Origin: Pseudomonas syringae
GTDB taxonomy: Bacteria; Pseudomonadota; Gammaproteobacteria; Pseudomonadales; Pseudomonadaceae
Direction of reading: 5' to 3'
NCBI RefSeq assembly: GCF_000737245.1
Contig: NZ_JPQU01000027.1
Coordinates: 1 to 64,000, forward strand
DNA length: 64,000 bases
Shown here: piece after piece, positions 55,414-64,000 of the stretch
How positions within the stretch are numbered: position 1 is the first letter of the stretch
Layout of the letters: each line of letters starts with the position of its first letter
The notes under the pieces: generated by a model
Database searches by the model: none
Seen by the model: only the letters and a program-made list of their open reading frames with translations
What the model was told of the DNA's origin: nothing
Position numbers and translations under genes: made by a program

Positions 55414-55878
55414 ATGCGGTGTCTAATTCTCCTGATTGGAGTATGGCTGAGCACCAGCGCTTTCGCCCAAGAGGCTTCCCAGCCTGCGATGAAATGGACG
55501 CTACTCGATCAGAACGACAAGGCTTATACGTTGAATGACAACGCGCAGGTATTGCTGATTGCCCGCAGCATGTCAGCGGCCAAGCTGCTCGACGCAGCCA
55601 TTGAAGGCTATCCTGAAGGCTACCTGGAAGCCCGTCACATCGTTTATGTCGCTGACATTGAGAAAATGCCTTCGCTGATCAAACTCGTAGCGGTGCCCGC
55701 GATGCGTTCTGCCAAATACCGAATAATGCTGGATCAGGACGGCAGGGTGGCCACGCGCTATGGCGGTGATAGGGACACCGTCCAATGGCTGGCACTGAGC
55801 AATGGGTCAGTGATTCATGAGCAGCGGTTCGCTGACGCAGCAACATTGAAAAAAGCCATTGCTGAAAAGGGCCAGTAG
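55414..55878 (+). CDS. Exported thioredoxin-fold-like hypothetical protein
   Basis: A 154-residue protein. The signal peptide MRCLILLIGVWLSTSAFA precedes QEASQPAMKWTLLDQNDKAY. The rest resembles a thioredoxin-like fold without a CxxC motif (QVLLIARSMSAAKLLDAAIE, YRIMLDQDGRVATRYGG), so a redox activity is not supported. It is likely periplasmic. It ends 18 bp from the convergent crtE stop. Confidence 0.75.
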   Translation: MRCLILLIGVWLSTSAFAQEASQPAMKWTLLDQNDKAYTLNDNAQVLLIARSMSAAKLLDAAIEGYPEGYLEARHIVYVADIEKMPSLIKLVAVPAMRSAKYRIMLDQDGRVATRYGGDRDTVQWLALSNGSVIHEQRFADAATLKKAIAEKGQ

Positions 55879-55896
55879 CGCAAGGGATTTGCTGAG

Positions 55897-56802
55897 TCAG
55901 GCTGCGGCAATGGCTTTCTCCAGGATCATCCTCATATAACGGGTGATCGGCGAGCGTCGACCGTATACCTGAGACAAGTAGCGCTCAGCGTTCGAGAGAT
56001 GTATTTGGAGCTGCTCGTGAACTTTGCGTTCCCCGTAAAGCGATACGAAGGTGGACTTGCCCTGATCCTTGCCTTGATCCTTGTCACTGTCTGGAGAGTT
56101 GTCTCGCAGGTCGTCATACATCTGGAATGCCTGGCCGAGTTCCATGGCGAAGTTCTGCAAAACGGGTCTGGTCTCGGCTACCGCATTGCTGATCAGCCAG
56201 GCGATGTCCATGATCGCGCCGAACAGCACTCCGGTCTTGAGGTCATTGGTCTGAGCGATCTCCTCCGAACTGCGGCTTTGTCGCCCGTCTCGTAAGTCTT
56301 GAAACTGCCCTCTTACAAGTCCCTGCATACCGACGGTGTCCGCAATAACTTTGACCAGTTGCGTGCGAGTCTCATGGGGGAGATCGTCAACCGTTGCCAC
56401 AATACCAAATGCCCTGCTCAGCAGCGCAACAGCGGTGAGAATGGCGACGTCTTCGCCAAACTTCAAATGGACAGTGGGTCTGCCGCGCCGCAGCAGCGCG
56501 TTATCCATGCAAGGCATGTCGTCAAGCACCAACGAGGCAGCGTGAATTAACTCCACGGCGCATCCCAAATCCAGCGCTTGTGTGCCGTTATGCCCCAAGC
56601 CCTCGGCCGCAAGTATCAGCAGCACTGGTCGCATACGTTTTCCTGGCGCAAGAGTTGATTCACGCATGGCTAAAGAAACCAGGTCGCGTTCATCGCTGCA
56701 CCGGGGCAGTAGCTCATCCAAGCGATTTTCAATAGCGGCGTGCACACCCATCAGATGTTCGGTAAACCCATGTTCGAGGGTTGTGCCAAGCTCCACTGTC
56801 AT
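55897..56802 (-). CDS. crtE: CrtE, geranylgeranyl diphosphate synthase
   Basis: A 301-residue polyprenyl synthase. The first Asp-rich motif is in LVLDDMPCMDNALLRRG and the second in MYDDLRDNSPDSD. APGKRMRPVLL and LKTGVLFGAIMD are family marks. The segment after the second motif holds a near-repeat DKDQGKDQGK, within the normal loop before the STFVSLYG helix. It supplies GGPP to phytoene synthase. It is divergent from idi-crtXYIB, unlike the co-directional order usual in Pantoea clusters. GAGGGG precedes the ATG. Confidence 0.93.
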   Translation of the reverse strand: MTVELGTTLEHGFTEHLMGVHAAIENRLDELLPRCSDERDLVSLAMRESTLAPGKRMRPVLLILAAEGLGHNGTQALDLGCAVELIHAASLVLDDMPCMDNALLRRGRPTVHLKFGEDVAILTAVALLSRAFGIVATVDDLPHETRTQLVKVIADTVGMQGLVRGQFQDLRDGRQSRSSEEIAQTNDLKTGVLFGAIMDIAWLISNAVAETRPVLQNFAMELGQAFQMYDDLRDNSPDSDKDQGKDQGKSTFVSLYGERKVHEQLQIHLSNAERYLSQVYGRRSPITRYMRMILEKAIAAA

Positions 56803-56921
56803 TGGTTCTTACCCCTCTCATCGAATTGATCAGTCCGCCTGGGCCGTCCAATCATTGCGTCAAAAATTGTGAACGACTTCGCTCGCGAGCTGCCTCAAGT
56901 TTCAGCAGCCATGTACTAAGG

Positions 56922-56948
56922 TTGTACGCGCAGTGTCGACTCGTACAA
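56922..56948. promoter_or_regulatory. Candidate operator between crtE and idi
   Basis: TTGTACG (56922-56928) and CGTACAA (56942-56948) are perfect inverted copies with a 13-bp spacer; a further TGTAC occurs at 56912. They are in the 205-bp divergent region, with an A/T-rich TTTATAAAAT at 56975 that could be a -10 toward idi. Light-responsive MerR-type regulators (LitR/CarH) control carotenoid genes in other bacteria, but no such gene is in the window, so the regulator is unknown. Confidence 0.45.
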
Positions 56949-57007
56949 GCCTGCTCAGATAAATGACCATGCGCTTTATAAAATGATTCAACCCGATTGG
57001 AGCTTCC

Positions 57008-58051
57008 ATGTCCGAGAACCATCTGAGTCAGCGAAAAGACGATCACCTCAATATCGTCCTCGATGGGCGGGCTGAGCTTCAGGGTCAGGGTTCGGGGTTG
57101 GATTGGCTGCAGTTCGAGCATTGCGCGTTGCCCGAGCTAAATCTGGCTAGCATTGATTTAAGCAGCAGCCTCGCGGGAATCAGGCTTAAAGCGCCACTAC
57201 TGATCAGCTCCATGACGGGAGGCGCTGAACGCTCTGCTGCTATTAACAGGCATTTGGCTCAGGCGGCTCAGGAACTGGGCATCGCCATGGGAGTGGGCTC
57301 GCAACGCGTCAGCCTGCGTAGCAAACATGATCACGGGCTGACCCGCGAGTTGCGACGGTTTGCTCCAGATGTACCATTGCTGGCCAATATTGGTGCCGCT
57401 CAGCTTTTGGAGCAGGATGGCCTCGATTTAGCTCGACGAGCTGTAGACGCGTTACAGGCGAACGCTTTGATCATCCATCTCAATCCCTTGCAGGAGGCAG
57501 TGCAGGCGGAGGGTGATAGGGATTGGCGGGGCGTTCTGGACGCTATTCATCAGGCAGTTGAAAGCGTTGGAGTGCCGGTGATTGTCAAGGAAGTTGGCGC
57601 GGGACTGTCGGCGCAAGTTGCAGTCGCACTCGCGAACGCGGGCGTGCAGATCATTGATGTGGCTGGCCTGGGCGGCACGAGTTGGGCGGCTGTTGAAGCA
57701 GAGCGGGCCTTGCGCCCCGCTGATAGAGAAGTTGCCATGGCATTTGCCGGCTGGGGCATACCGACTGCCGTTAGTCTTGCAATGGTACGCGCGGCGCTTC
57801 CAGCCACAACATTAATAGCGTCGGGCGGCATCCGTAACGGTGTTGATGCCGCCAAAGCTATTTGTCTCGGCGCAGACTTAGTGGGGCAGGCGGCCGGTGT
57901 ACTTCGTGATGCAACACTTTCGACCGCAGCGGTTATTGAGCATTTCGAGATAGTAGTCAGGCAACTGCGAATCGCCTGCTTTTGCACCGGTTCGTCCGAC
58001 CTTGCCGCATTACGCAACGCGCGTTTCCTGAAGCCTGTATTCCGCTCATGA
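57008..58051 (+). CDS. idi: Type 2 isopentenyl-diphosphate isomerase
   Basis: A 347-residue FMN-dependent enzyme (Fni type) that interconverts IPP and [14 protein letters not shown] near the N-terminus, [49 protein letters not shown] and [20 protein letters not shown] mark the family and FMN site. GGAG lies 5 bp before the ATG. Its stop overlaps the crtX start (ATGA). It is the first gene of idi-crtX-crtY-crtI-crtB. Confidence 0.94.
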   Translation: MSENHLSQRKDDHLNIVLDGRAELQGQGSGLDWLQFEHCALPELNLASIDLSSSLAGIRLKAPLLISSMTGGAERSAAINRHLAQAAQELGIAMGVGSQRVSLRSKHDHGLTRELRRFAPDVPLLANIGAAQLLEQDGLDLARRAVDALQANALIIHLNPLQEAVQAEGDRDWRGVLDAIHQAVESVGVPVIVKEVGAGLSAQVAVALANAGVQIIDVAGLGGTSWAAVEAERALRPADREVAMAFAGWGIPTAVSLAMVRAALPATTLIASGGIRNGVDAAKAICLGADLVGQAAGVLRDATLSTAAVIEHFEIVVRQLRIACFCTGSSDLAALRNARFLKPVFRS

Positions 58052-59328
58052 GTCATTTTGGCGTTGTTTCACCTGCGTTCTATAGCCACTTCCAGGCATT
58101 TCACGCTTTGGCAGTAGAGCTTATAAACCGTGGGCATCAGGTGACGTTCTTCCAGCAGGCAGATGCCCGCCGGTGGCTTACTGACCCTCGTATAGGCTTT
58201 CACACGGTAGGCGCGAATACCCATCCTCCCAAATCTCTGCACGCTGTTCTTCGGCGCGCTGCCTGTTCGAATAACCCGCTGGGATTGAGGCGGGTCATTC
58301 GAGATTTGTGCGAGAGCACCACTATGCTGTGTTCCGAACTACCCACCGCGCTGGCGCTCCGAGGTGTCGATGTTTTGCTTTGCGATCAAATGGAAGCTGC
58401 AGGCGGATTGGTTGCCGAGGGACTGGGACTACCTTATGTCTCAGTGGCCTGCGCGCTGCCGATCAACCGCGAGGCCGGGCTTCCACTTCCGGTCATGCCC
58501 TTCGCTTATGGCACGGATGAACGAAGCATCCGGATCTATGAAGGTAGTCAGCGTGTCTACGACTGGCTAATGCGCCCGTTACAAAACGTATTACACGACG
58601 CGTGTCGTCGGTTCGCGATAGAACCACGACACGGGCTACATGAGTTTCTTTCGCCTTATGCACAAATCAGTCAGACGATTGAAGCGTTCGATTTTTCTCG
58701 GGCCTGTCAGCCAGATTTCTTTCACGCCGTTGGGCCTTTACGAACGCCGGGGCCAACGATACAGGGCCACTGGCCAATCGAAGCGGGAAGGGCATTCGTT
58801 TTCGCCAGCCTGGGAACAATGCAAGGCGGGCGCATCGGGACTTTCCGTCAGATAGCGAAGGCTTGTCGCCGCTTGAATGCGCAACTGCTAGTGGCTCACT
58901 GCGGTGGGCTGGATACCAACCAAGAGCGTGCGCTTGTAAATGCAGGTGCGACTTGGGTCACGGATTTCGCCCCACAGCAATGGGCGCTGGAGAGGGCGGA
59001 TGTGGCAGTGACCCATGGAGGCCTAAACACGGTTATGGACGCAATTGGCGCTTGTACGCCAACGCTTGTAATGCCCATAGGGTTCGACCAACCGGGGGTC
59101 GCCGCCCGAGTTACCTACCGAGGCCTGGGCATGCGACTCAGCCATCGCGCTCGCGCTACACAGATTCAGGATACGTTCAAGCGACTACTGGTGAATCCGG
59201 TAGATCCGTTACACCGCATGGCTGCCCAATTGCTTCGAGCGGGCGGGGTCTCCAAGGCTGCAGAGATTGCAGAGGCAGTTGCGCATACTGGCAAGCCTGT
59301 ACTGGCAGGGGCATCTCATGAACTATGA
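58048..59328 (+). CDS. crtX: CrtX, zeaxanthin glucosyltransferase
   Basis: A 426-residue UDP-glycosyltransferase. The N-terminus [20 protein letters not shown] binds the acceptor side. The C-terminal donor site has [20 protein letters not shown] and [20 protein letters not shown] then [20 protein letters not shown]. It glucosylates zeaxanthin to the mono- and diglucoside. The ATG at 58048 overlaps the idi stop; the frame extends upstream within idi, which was rejected. Confidence 0.92.
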   Translation: MSHFGVVSPAFYSHFQAFHALAVELINRGHQVTFFQQADARRWLTDPRIGFHTVGANTHPPKSLHAVLRRAACSNNPLGLRRVIRDLCESTTMLCSELPTALALRGVDVLLCDQMEAAGGLVAEGLGLPYVSVACALPINREAGLPLPVMPFAYGTDERSIRIYEGSQRVYDWLMRPLQNVLHDACRRFAIEPRHGLHEFLSPYAQISQTIEAFDFSRACQPDFFHAVGPLRTPGPTIQGHWPIEAGRAFVFASLGTMQGGRIGTFRQIAKACRRLNAQLLVAHCGGLDTNQERALVNAGATWVTDFAPQQWALERADVAVTHGGLNTVMDAIGACTPTLVMPIGFDQPGVAARVTYRGLGMRLSHRARATQIQDTFKRLLVNPVDPLHRMAAQLLRAGGVSKAAEIAEAVAHTGKPVLAGASHEL

Positions 59329-60484
59329 CCTGATCCTGGCGGGTGGAGGCCTTGCCAACGGGCTGATTGCCTGGAGGCTCAAGCAAGTCCGTCCCGAGCT
59401 GAAGATTTTATGCGTCGAAGAGCAACTACATCTGGGGGGCAACCACACCTGGTCATTTCACGACAATGACCTCAGCGCTATTCAGCACGAATGGATCAGG
59501 CCGTTGGTAGTCCGGAAATGGCCAGCGTATGACGTCCATTTTCCCGGTCAGTCACGGCGGTTGAACAGTGGTTACGCCAGTATCACGTCCGAGCGTTTTT
59601 CCCAGGTGCTTGGAGCTGACCTTCGCAACGATCTGCGTCTTGGGCAGAGCATAGCCCAGGTCAGCCCAACTACTGTGTTGCTGGAGGGTGGCGAGAAGCT
59701 GCACGCCAAGGCTGTCATTGATGGTCGAGGTGTGGAGCACAGCAACCATATGGTGCTCGGCCAGCAGGCCTTCCTGGGTCAGCTGTTAAAGCTTCAGGCG
59801 CCGCATGGACTTGAGGCTCCCATCATCATGGACGCCAGGGTTGCCCAAGGTAATGGCTACCGTTTTGTGTATGTATTGCCATTCTCCGCCGACACTGTGC
59901 TCGTTGAGGATACGCACTACATTGATCACCATGGCATTTGCGCAGAGCAACACCGCAAGAGCATTTCCCAGTATGTAAAAGATCAGGGTTGGATAACTGT
60001 GCAGTGCCTGCGTGAAGAGCAGGGCGTGTTGCCAATAACTTTGGCTGGCGACTTCGATGCGTTCTGGGGCGAGACTCAAGGTCAGCCGCGTTCCGGCTTG
60101 CGCGCAGGGCTGTGCCATTACACCACCGGTTATTCGCTGCCCCATGCAGTTCAGCTGGCCGACTGGATCGTCCAGCAAGAAGACTTCAACGCCGACACCT
60201 TATTCAAGGGCATTCGCGCTTTCGCTCATCAATCCTGGCAAAGGCAAGGCTTTTACCGCTTGCTTAATCGGATGCTGTTCCTTGCGGGAAAGCCGCAGGA
60301 TCGATGGCGGGTCATGCAGCGGTTTTATGGTTTGCCGAAAGGGTTGATCAGCCGGTTCTATTCAGGTGACAGCAGTCTCCAAGACAAGATGCGCGTGTTG
60401 ATCGGCAAACCGCCCGTACCCATCAAAGAGGCAATGCAAGCCGCCTTACGATATCTACCCCGGCATTACGAGAAACAACTATGA
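59318..60484 (+). CDS. crtY: CrtY, lycopene beta-cyclase
   Basis: A 388-residue FAD/NAD(P)-dependent cyclase. The nucleotide-binding motif is [20 protein letters not shown], and VEEQLHLGGNHTWSFH follows. Pro-rich end segments are KPPVPIKEAMQAALRYL. The start overlaps crtX by 11 bp, and its end overlaps crtI (ATGA at 60481). It converts lycopene to beta-carotene. Confidence 0.93.
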   Translation: MNYDLILAGGGLANGLIAWRLKQVRPELKILCVEEQLHLGGNHTWSFHDNDLSAIQHEWIRPLVVRKWPAYDVHFPGQSRRLNSGYASITSERFSQVLGADLRNDLRLGQSIAQVSPTTVLLEGGEKLHAKAVIDGRGVEHSNHMVLGQQAFLGQLLKLQAPHGLEAPIIMDARVAQGNGYRFVYVLPFSADTVLVEDTHYIDHHGICAEQHRKSISQYVKDQGWITVQCLREEQGVLPITLAGDFDAFWGETQGQPRSGLRAGLCHYTTGYSLPHAVQLADWIVQQEDFNADTLFKGIRAFAHQSWQRQGFYRLLNRMLFLAGKPQDRWRVMQRFYGLPKGLISRFYSGDSSLQDKMRVLIGKPPVPIKEAMQAALRYLPRHYEKQL

Positions 60485-61971
60485 CCCCAAAGAAACAGGC
60501 GATTGTGATCGGCGCAGGTTTTGGCGGCATCGCGCTCGCCATCCGCCTCCAGGCGGCCGGCATCCAAACAACGCTGCTTGAGAAACGTGACAAGGCGGGC
60601 GGACGTGCTTATGTGTACCAAGATGAAGGGTTCACGTTTGATGCAGGGCCCACGGTAATTACCGATCCTAGCGCCATAGAAGAGTTGTTCACGGCCGCCG
60701 GTAAGTCAATGCGCGACTACGTAGAGCTTTTGCCCGTGTCGCCGTTTTATCGACTGTGCTGGGAAGATGGTACGCAGTTCGACTACGCGAATGATCAGTC
60801 CTCACTCGATCGCCAAATACGGGCCCTCAACCCTGAAGATGTCCAAGGCTATCAACGGTTTCTTGCTTATTCGAAGGATGTGTTTCGCGAGGGATACCTG
60901 AAATTGGGCGCGGTACCTTTCTTATCCTTTCGCGACATGATTCAAGCCGGGCCTCAGCTTGCACGGTTGCAGGCATGGCGCAGCGTCTATTCAATGGTGT
61001 CTGGTTTCATCGAGAATGAAAAACTACGTCAGGCATTCTCTTTTCACTCGTTGCTGGTGGGTGGAAACCCCTTCGCCACCTCTTCTATCTACACCTTGAT
61101 CCATGCGCTTGAGCGGGAGTGGGGCGTGTGGTTCCCCAAAGGTGGTACCGGTGCCTTGGTTCAAGGAATGGTCAAGCTGTTTGAAGACCTCGGGGGAAGA
61201 ATTGAACTCAACGCAGATGTTGCCAGCATCGAGGTGAATGACGCAAAGGCCACTGGCGTGCGGCTATCGGACGGCCGACAGATAAATGCCGACAGCGTAG
61301 CCTCCAATTCGGACGTCGTTCACACATATGAACAGTTGTTAGGTGGCCATCCCCGGGGCGTACGGGAAGCAGCTCGCCTCAAGGGCAAGCGGTTCAGCAA
61401 CTCGCTGTTTGTCATTCATTTCGGGCTCAAACGAAAGCAGCCACAACTTCAGCACCACACGGTTTGCTTCGGGCCGCGCTATCGCGAACTGATTCAGGAA
61501 ATTTTCCACGGTGCCGAACTGGCGGACGATTTTTCTCTTTATCTGCATGCACCTTGTATCACCGATCCAAGCCTCGCTCCGCCGGGGTGTTCCAGCCACT
61601 ACGTCCTGTCTCCTGTACCGCATCTGGGTAACGCACCTATCGACTGGGAGACTGAGGGCCCGCGTTACCGAGACAAGATTTTTGCTTACCTGGAAAAGCA
61701 CTACATGCCAGGCCTGCGCGACGACTTGGTGACGAGTCGCATCTTCACTCCGAATGACTTTCGCACCGAACTCAACGCCCATTTGGGTTCGGCATTTTCC
61801 GTTGAGCCTATCCTGCGTCAAAGCGCATGGTTTCGGCCGCACAATCGAGATGCCCGTCTGACCAATATGTATCTGGTAGGAGCTGGCACTCATCCCGGTG
61901 CGGGCGTCCCCGGCGTGATTGGGTCGGCAAAAGCCACGGCAGCGTTAATGATCAAGGACCTCAAGACATGA
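60481..61971 (+). CDS. crtI: CrtI, phytoene desaturase (lycopene-forming)
   Basis: A 496-residue FAD enzyme. The dinucleotide motif is IVIGAGFGGIALAIRLQAAG, then LLEKRDKAGGRAYVYQDEGF and TFDAGPTVITDP. The C-terminal NMYLVGAGTHPGAGVPGVIG is the bacterial CrtI signature. It overlaps crtY and crtB by ATGA each. It makes the four desaturations from phytoene to lycopene. Confidence 0.95.
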   Translation: MTPKKQAIVIGAGFGGIALAIRLQAAGIQTTLLEKRDKAGGRAYVYQDEGFTFDAGPTVITDPSAIEELFTAAGKSMRDYVELLPVSPFYRLCWEDGTQFDYANDQSSLDRQIRALNPEDVQGYQRFLAYSKDVFREGYLKLGAVPFLSFRDMIQAGPQLARLQAWRSVYSMVSGFIENEKLRQAFSFHSLLVGGNPFATSSIYTLIHALEREWGVWFPKGGTGALVQGMVKLFEDLGGRIELNADVASIEVNDAKATGVRLSDGRQINADSVASNSDVVHTYEQLLGGHPRGVREAARLKGKRFSNSLFVIHFGLKRKQPQLQHHTVCFGPRYRELIQEIFHGAELADDFSLYLHAPCITDPSLAPPGCSSHYVLSPVPHLGNAPIDWETEGPRYRDKIFAYLEKHYMPGLRDDLVTSRIFTPNDFRTELNAHLGSAFSVEPILRQSAWFRPHNRDARLTNMYLVGAGTHPGAGVPGVIGSAKATAALMIKDLKT

Positions 61972-62969
61972 CCAGCGCAGGGAGAAATCAGGAAGGGGTG
62001 CTGGATCATGCTATGCAAAGCATCGCCGTCGGTTCGAAAAGCTTCGCTGCCGCCTCTCGTCTGTTCGACCCTTCAACTCGGCGGAGCGCGGTAATGCTCT
62101 ACGCCTGGTGCCGGCACTGTGACGACGTGATAGACGGCCAGGAAGCAGGGCATTCGGCGAAGATGGTCAGTACCCTAGAGGTCAATCGGCGGCTGGGGAA
62201 GTTGGTTGCCGAAACTCAGGCGGTTTACGCCGGACTGCCAGTCAAGACCAACGCTTTTGCAGCATTCAGGGAAGTCGTCACGCTGCACGGCATCGCTGAA
62301 ACCTATGCGCTGGAGCATCTCTCGGGATTCGCAATGGATGTGCATGAGCGACGCTACCATCACGTTGATGACACCCTTGATTATTGCTACCACGTAGCGG
62401 GGGTGGTCGGGCTGATGATGGGGCAGGTCATGGGTGTGCAGAAGGAAGAAACGCTGGATCGTGCTTGCGACTTGGGTATGGCGTTTCAACTGACAAACAT
62501 TGCCCGCGACATCGTCGAAGACGCTCAGGTCGGCCGTTGCTATCTGCCTGGTGATTGGCTTGATGAGCTATCAATACCCGTAGCAAATCTCGCCGATGCG
62601 AGGTACCGGCAAAGCCTCGCAATTCTGGCTGGCCGATTGGTGGACATGGCTGAGCCCTTCTATGAAAGTGCAGAGGCTGGATTGACCGCTTTACCTTGGC
62701 GCTCTGCGTGGGCGGTTGCCACTGCGTCCGGCGTTTATCGGGAGATCGGCGTTAAGGTCAAACGGCGAGGAGAGCACGCCTGGGATACCAGGCTGTCTAC
62801 ATCAAAACTGGAGAAACTCCGGTTGGTTATAAAGGGCCTTTGGCGCGCCGCTATGTCACGTGGTCGTCATTGGCCCGCGCGCCCTGCAAATTTGTGGCGG
62901 CGTCCCGGCCGTCCTTGTGCAGAGGCCCACCGTGCAAATCACGAAGTTCAGCCCGCAAACTTTCGATAG
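61968..62969 (+). CDS. crtB: CrtB, phytoene synthase
   Basis: A 333-residue squalene/phytoene synthase. The first Asp motif is CRHCDDVIDGQEAG and the second QLTNIARDIVEDAQ. The family core ends near LWRRPGR; the last 20 or so residues overlap the convergent crtZ gene (62851-62969), a 119-bp antisense overlap. The ATG at 61968 overlaps the crtI stop. It condenses two GGPP. Confidence 0.93.
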   Translation: MTSAGRNQEGVLDHAMQSIAVGSKSFAAASRLFDPSTRRSAVMLYAWCRHCDDVIDGQEAGHSAKMVSTLEVNRRLGKLVAETQAVYAGLPVKTNAFAAFREVVTLHGIAETYALEHLSGFAMDVHERRYHHVDDTLDYCYHVAGVVGLMMGQVMGVQKEETLDRACDLGMAFQLTNIARDIVEDAQVGRCYLPGDWLDELSIPVANLADARYRQSLAILAGRLVDMAEPFYESAEAGLTALPWRSAWAVATASGVYREIGVKVKRRGEHAWDTRLSTSKLEKLRLVIKGLWRAAMSRGRHWPARPANLWRRPGRPCAEAHRANHEVQPANFR

Positions 62970-63411
62970 AAGGGGCATAGAGAAAACCGAACGATACGCA
63001 TCGGTTCTTTCCCGAGACGGCGTGATGCATCAAGTGAGCCTGATACAGGCGTTTGAGATAGCCATTTCTTGGCACGTATTTCAAAGGCCAGCGTTTGTGG
63101 ACAAGCCCGTCGTGAGCCATGAAGTACAACAATCCGTATGCAGTCATGCCAGCGCCGATCCACTCCAGCGGGTGCACCCCTTGATTTCCGAGTGCAATCA
63201 GCGCAATGGCAAACAACGCAAAAACAACAGCGTATAGGTCGTTTTTTTCAAACCAGCCGGTGCGGGGTTCATGGTGAGAGCGGTGCCATCCCCAGCCCCA
63301 TCCGTGCATTACATACTTATGCGCGAAAAAAGCGAAGACCTCCATCCCGACCAAAGTTGTGAGAAATACCAGCGCGTTGAACATGATCCCGGCTACCTCA
63401 TCAGAAGACAT
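62851..63411 (-). CDS. crtZ: CrtZ, beta-carotene hydroxylase
   Basis: A 186-residue di-iron membrane hydroxylase. The His boxes are visible: HKYVMHGW, HRSHHEPR, HDGLVHKRWP and HLMHHAVSG. About four membrane segments are predicted. It hydroxylates beta-carotene to zeaxanthin. It is convergent with crtB and overlaps its 3' end. A later Met (residue 10) is an alternative start. Confidence 0.94.
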   Translation of the reverse strand: MSSDEVAGIMFNALVFLTTLVGMEVFAFFAHKYVMHGWGWGWHRSHHEPRTGWFEKNDLYAVVFALFAIALIALGNQGVHPLEWIGAGMTAYGLLYFMAHDGLVHKRWPLKYVPRNGYLKRLYQAHLMHHAVSGKNRCVSFGFLYAPSIESLRAELRDLHGGPLHKDGRDAATNLQGARANDDHVT

Positions 63412-63885
63412 GACATCCGACTACTGCACCCAGACTAACGTTCTAGGTTTATCGCTCAAAGGTTTCCCTAAGTTGATTCGTGATTTAACTTATGGGCGAT
63501 GTCAGATGTTCATAAGCCGCTCGCGAGCCTAATACTGCTGCTGACTTGCTTCTGAAATGCATGCCGCTGTTCATCGATTGATGTTCATAGACTTCGTTTC
63601 TCCCACCGCTCTTAGCTGAATTGCCTTGGATGCACTAGACACCTTTTCAAGCTCGCTTGGACTGCCTCTGGGAAGTTTCCTACAGATTGCCGAGATAAAT
63701 CCTTCGCTCCAGGCAAATTTGTGTCGCCAGAATTCTGATATCTAGCGTGGAGTAGGGCAACCCAGGGGTCTGGCGCGCAAACTGAACGACTTGGTAGCAT
63801 TTAGCCATACTCTCGCTTAAAATCGATCCCCAAAAAAACCTAAGGGCGCAGGGTCCTAGGGTGTTAGGACGGATCCAACTCCTTA
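63412..63885. other. Gene-free stretch after the carotenoid cluster
   Basis: The open frames on the minus strand (63612-63985) have no recognisable motif and look spurious. A small inverted repeat GTCCTA / TAGGAC is at 63853-63870, near the start of the next partial gene. I see no tRNA, integrase or REP. Confidence 0.45.
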
Positions 63886-64000
63886 ATGAGCTATGACTTA
63901 CTGTCTGTACCGGACGGCTATCGCACGGAAGTAGCGTTAGTCGTCGCCCCCTACGTTGACGCGGTGTTTTTAAATCACCTGGCAACTAAGTTGAAGCCTG
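63886..64000 (+). CDS. Partial gene running off the right edge
   Basis: An ATG at 63886 opens a frame without stop to the window end, encoding MSYDLLSVPDGYRTEVALVV then APYVDAVFLNHLATKLKP. The fragment has a protein-like composition, with beta-strand then helix. It vaguely recalls the N-terminus of PLD-like (HKD) proteins, but 38 residues are too few for a call. Confidence 0.4.
   Translation, partial: MSYDLLSVPDGYRTEVALVVAPYVDAVFLNHLATKLKP

Noticed and set aside
61827-61967. N-terminal extension of crtB
   Set aside because: It lies wholly inside crtI in another frame; the ATG overlapping the crtI stop gives the usual CrtB N-terminus.
63612-63985. Minus-strand frames at the right edge
   Set aside because: They lack motifs and overlap a better plus-strand candidate.

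Overview
This 64 kb window reads as a chromosomal segment of a fluorescens/syringae-type Pseudomonas, plausibly one of the yellow-pigmented plant- or leaf-associated species. The evidence is the REP-type intergenic palindromes (GTAGGAGCG...CGCTCCTAC and GTGGGAGC...GCTCCCAC), the split pqiA-pqiA-pqiB-pqiC operon, the glgE-treS/mak-glgB operon and a PpgL-like periplasmic lactonase. No rRNA, tRNA, CRISPR array, insertion sequence or integrase was seen.

Left part (1-38 kb, REP-rich, core-like). A LacI-family repressor with a perfect 22-bp palindromic operator sits divergent to a peptide/nickel-type ABC importer operon (SBP, two permeases, two ATPases). That operon continues into an AMI1-like amidase and an N-carbamoyl-amino-acid-hydrolase-like M20 enzyme, giving an uptake-and-hydrolysis module for an unidentified amide or ureido compound. 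Four tandem 105-bp repeats separate the SBP gene from the permease genes. Next come a methyltransferase, the pqi lipid-transport operon, a protealysin-emfourin (protease/inhibitor) pair, several small envelope proteins, a three-gene fatty-acyl-CoA module (SDR, thiolase, enoyl-CoA hydratase), an MgtC-like protein, the GlgE-pathway operon for trehalose/alpha-glucan metabolism, an autotransporter, an endonuclease/exonuclease/phosphatase-fold protein and an MFS exporter.

Middle (36.7-43 kb). A periplasmic lactonase, a sugar-acid-type MFS transporter, a 2-hydroxyacid dehydrogenase and a divergent LysR regulator form a probable sugar-acid module. A REC-PAS-GGDEF diguanylate cyclase follows.

Right part (about 38-64 kb, without REP elements; from about 43 kb with accessory character). 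It holds an FeS-type bacterial cryptochrome/photolyase with a translationally coupled 43-residue DUF2256 gene, two DCC (DUF393) proteins, an orphan ArsH, an ArsO-like monooxygenase gene broken by a +1 frameshift, a GGDEF/EAL hybrid, a YeeE/YedE pair whose second gene is also frameshifted, HhH and DUF72 proteins, an APC transporter, and a complete carotenoid cluster: crtE (divergent), idi type 2, crtX, crtY, crtI, crtB and convergent crtZ. Together these predict zeaxanthin glucosides made from IPP/DMAPP. The six genes idi to crtB and crtZ are tightly packed, with ATGA overlaps and a 119-bp antisense overlap of crtB and crtZ. Photolyase, carotenoids and c-di-GMP enzymes fit a light-exposed life on plant surfaces (inference). 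A partial gene runs off the right edge.
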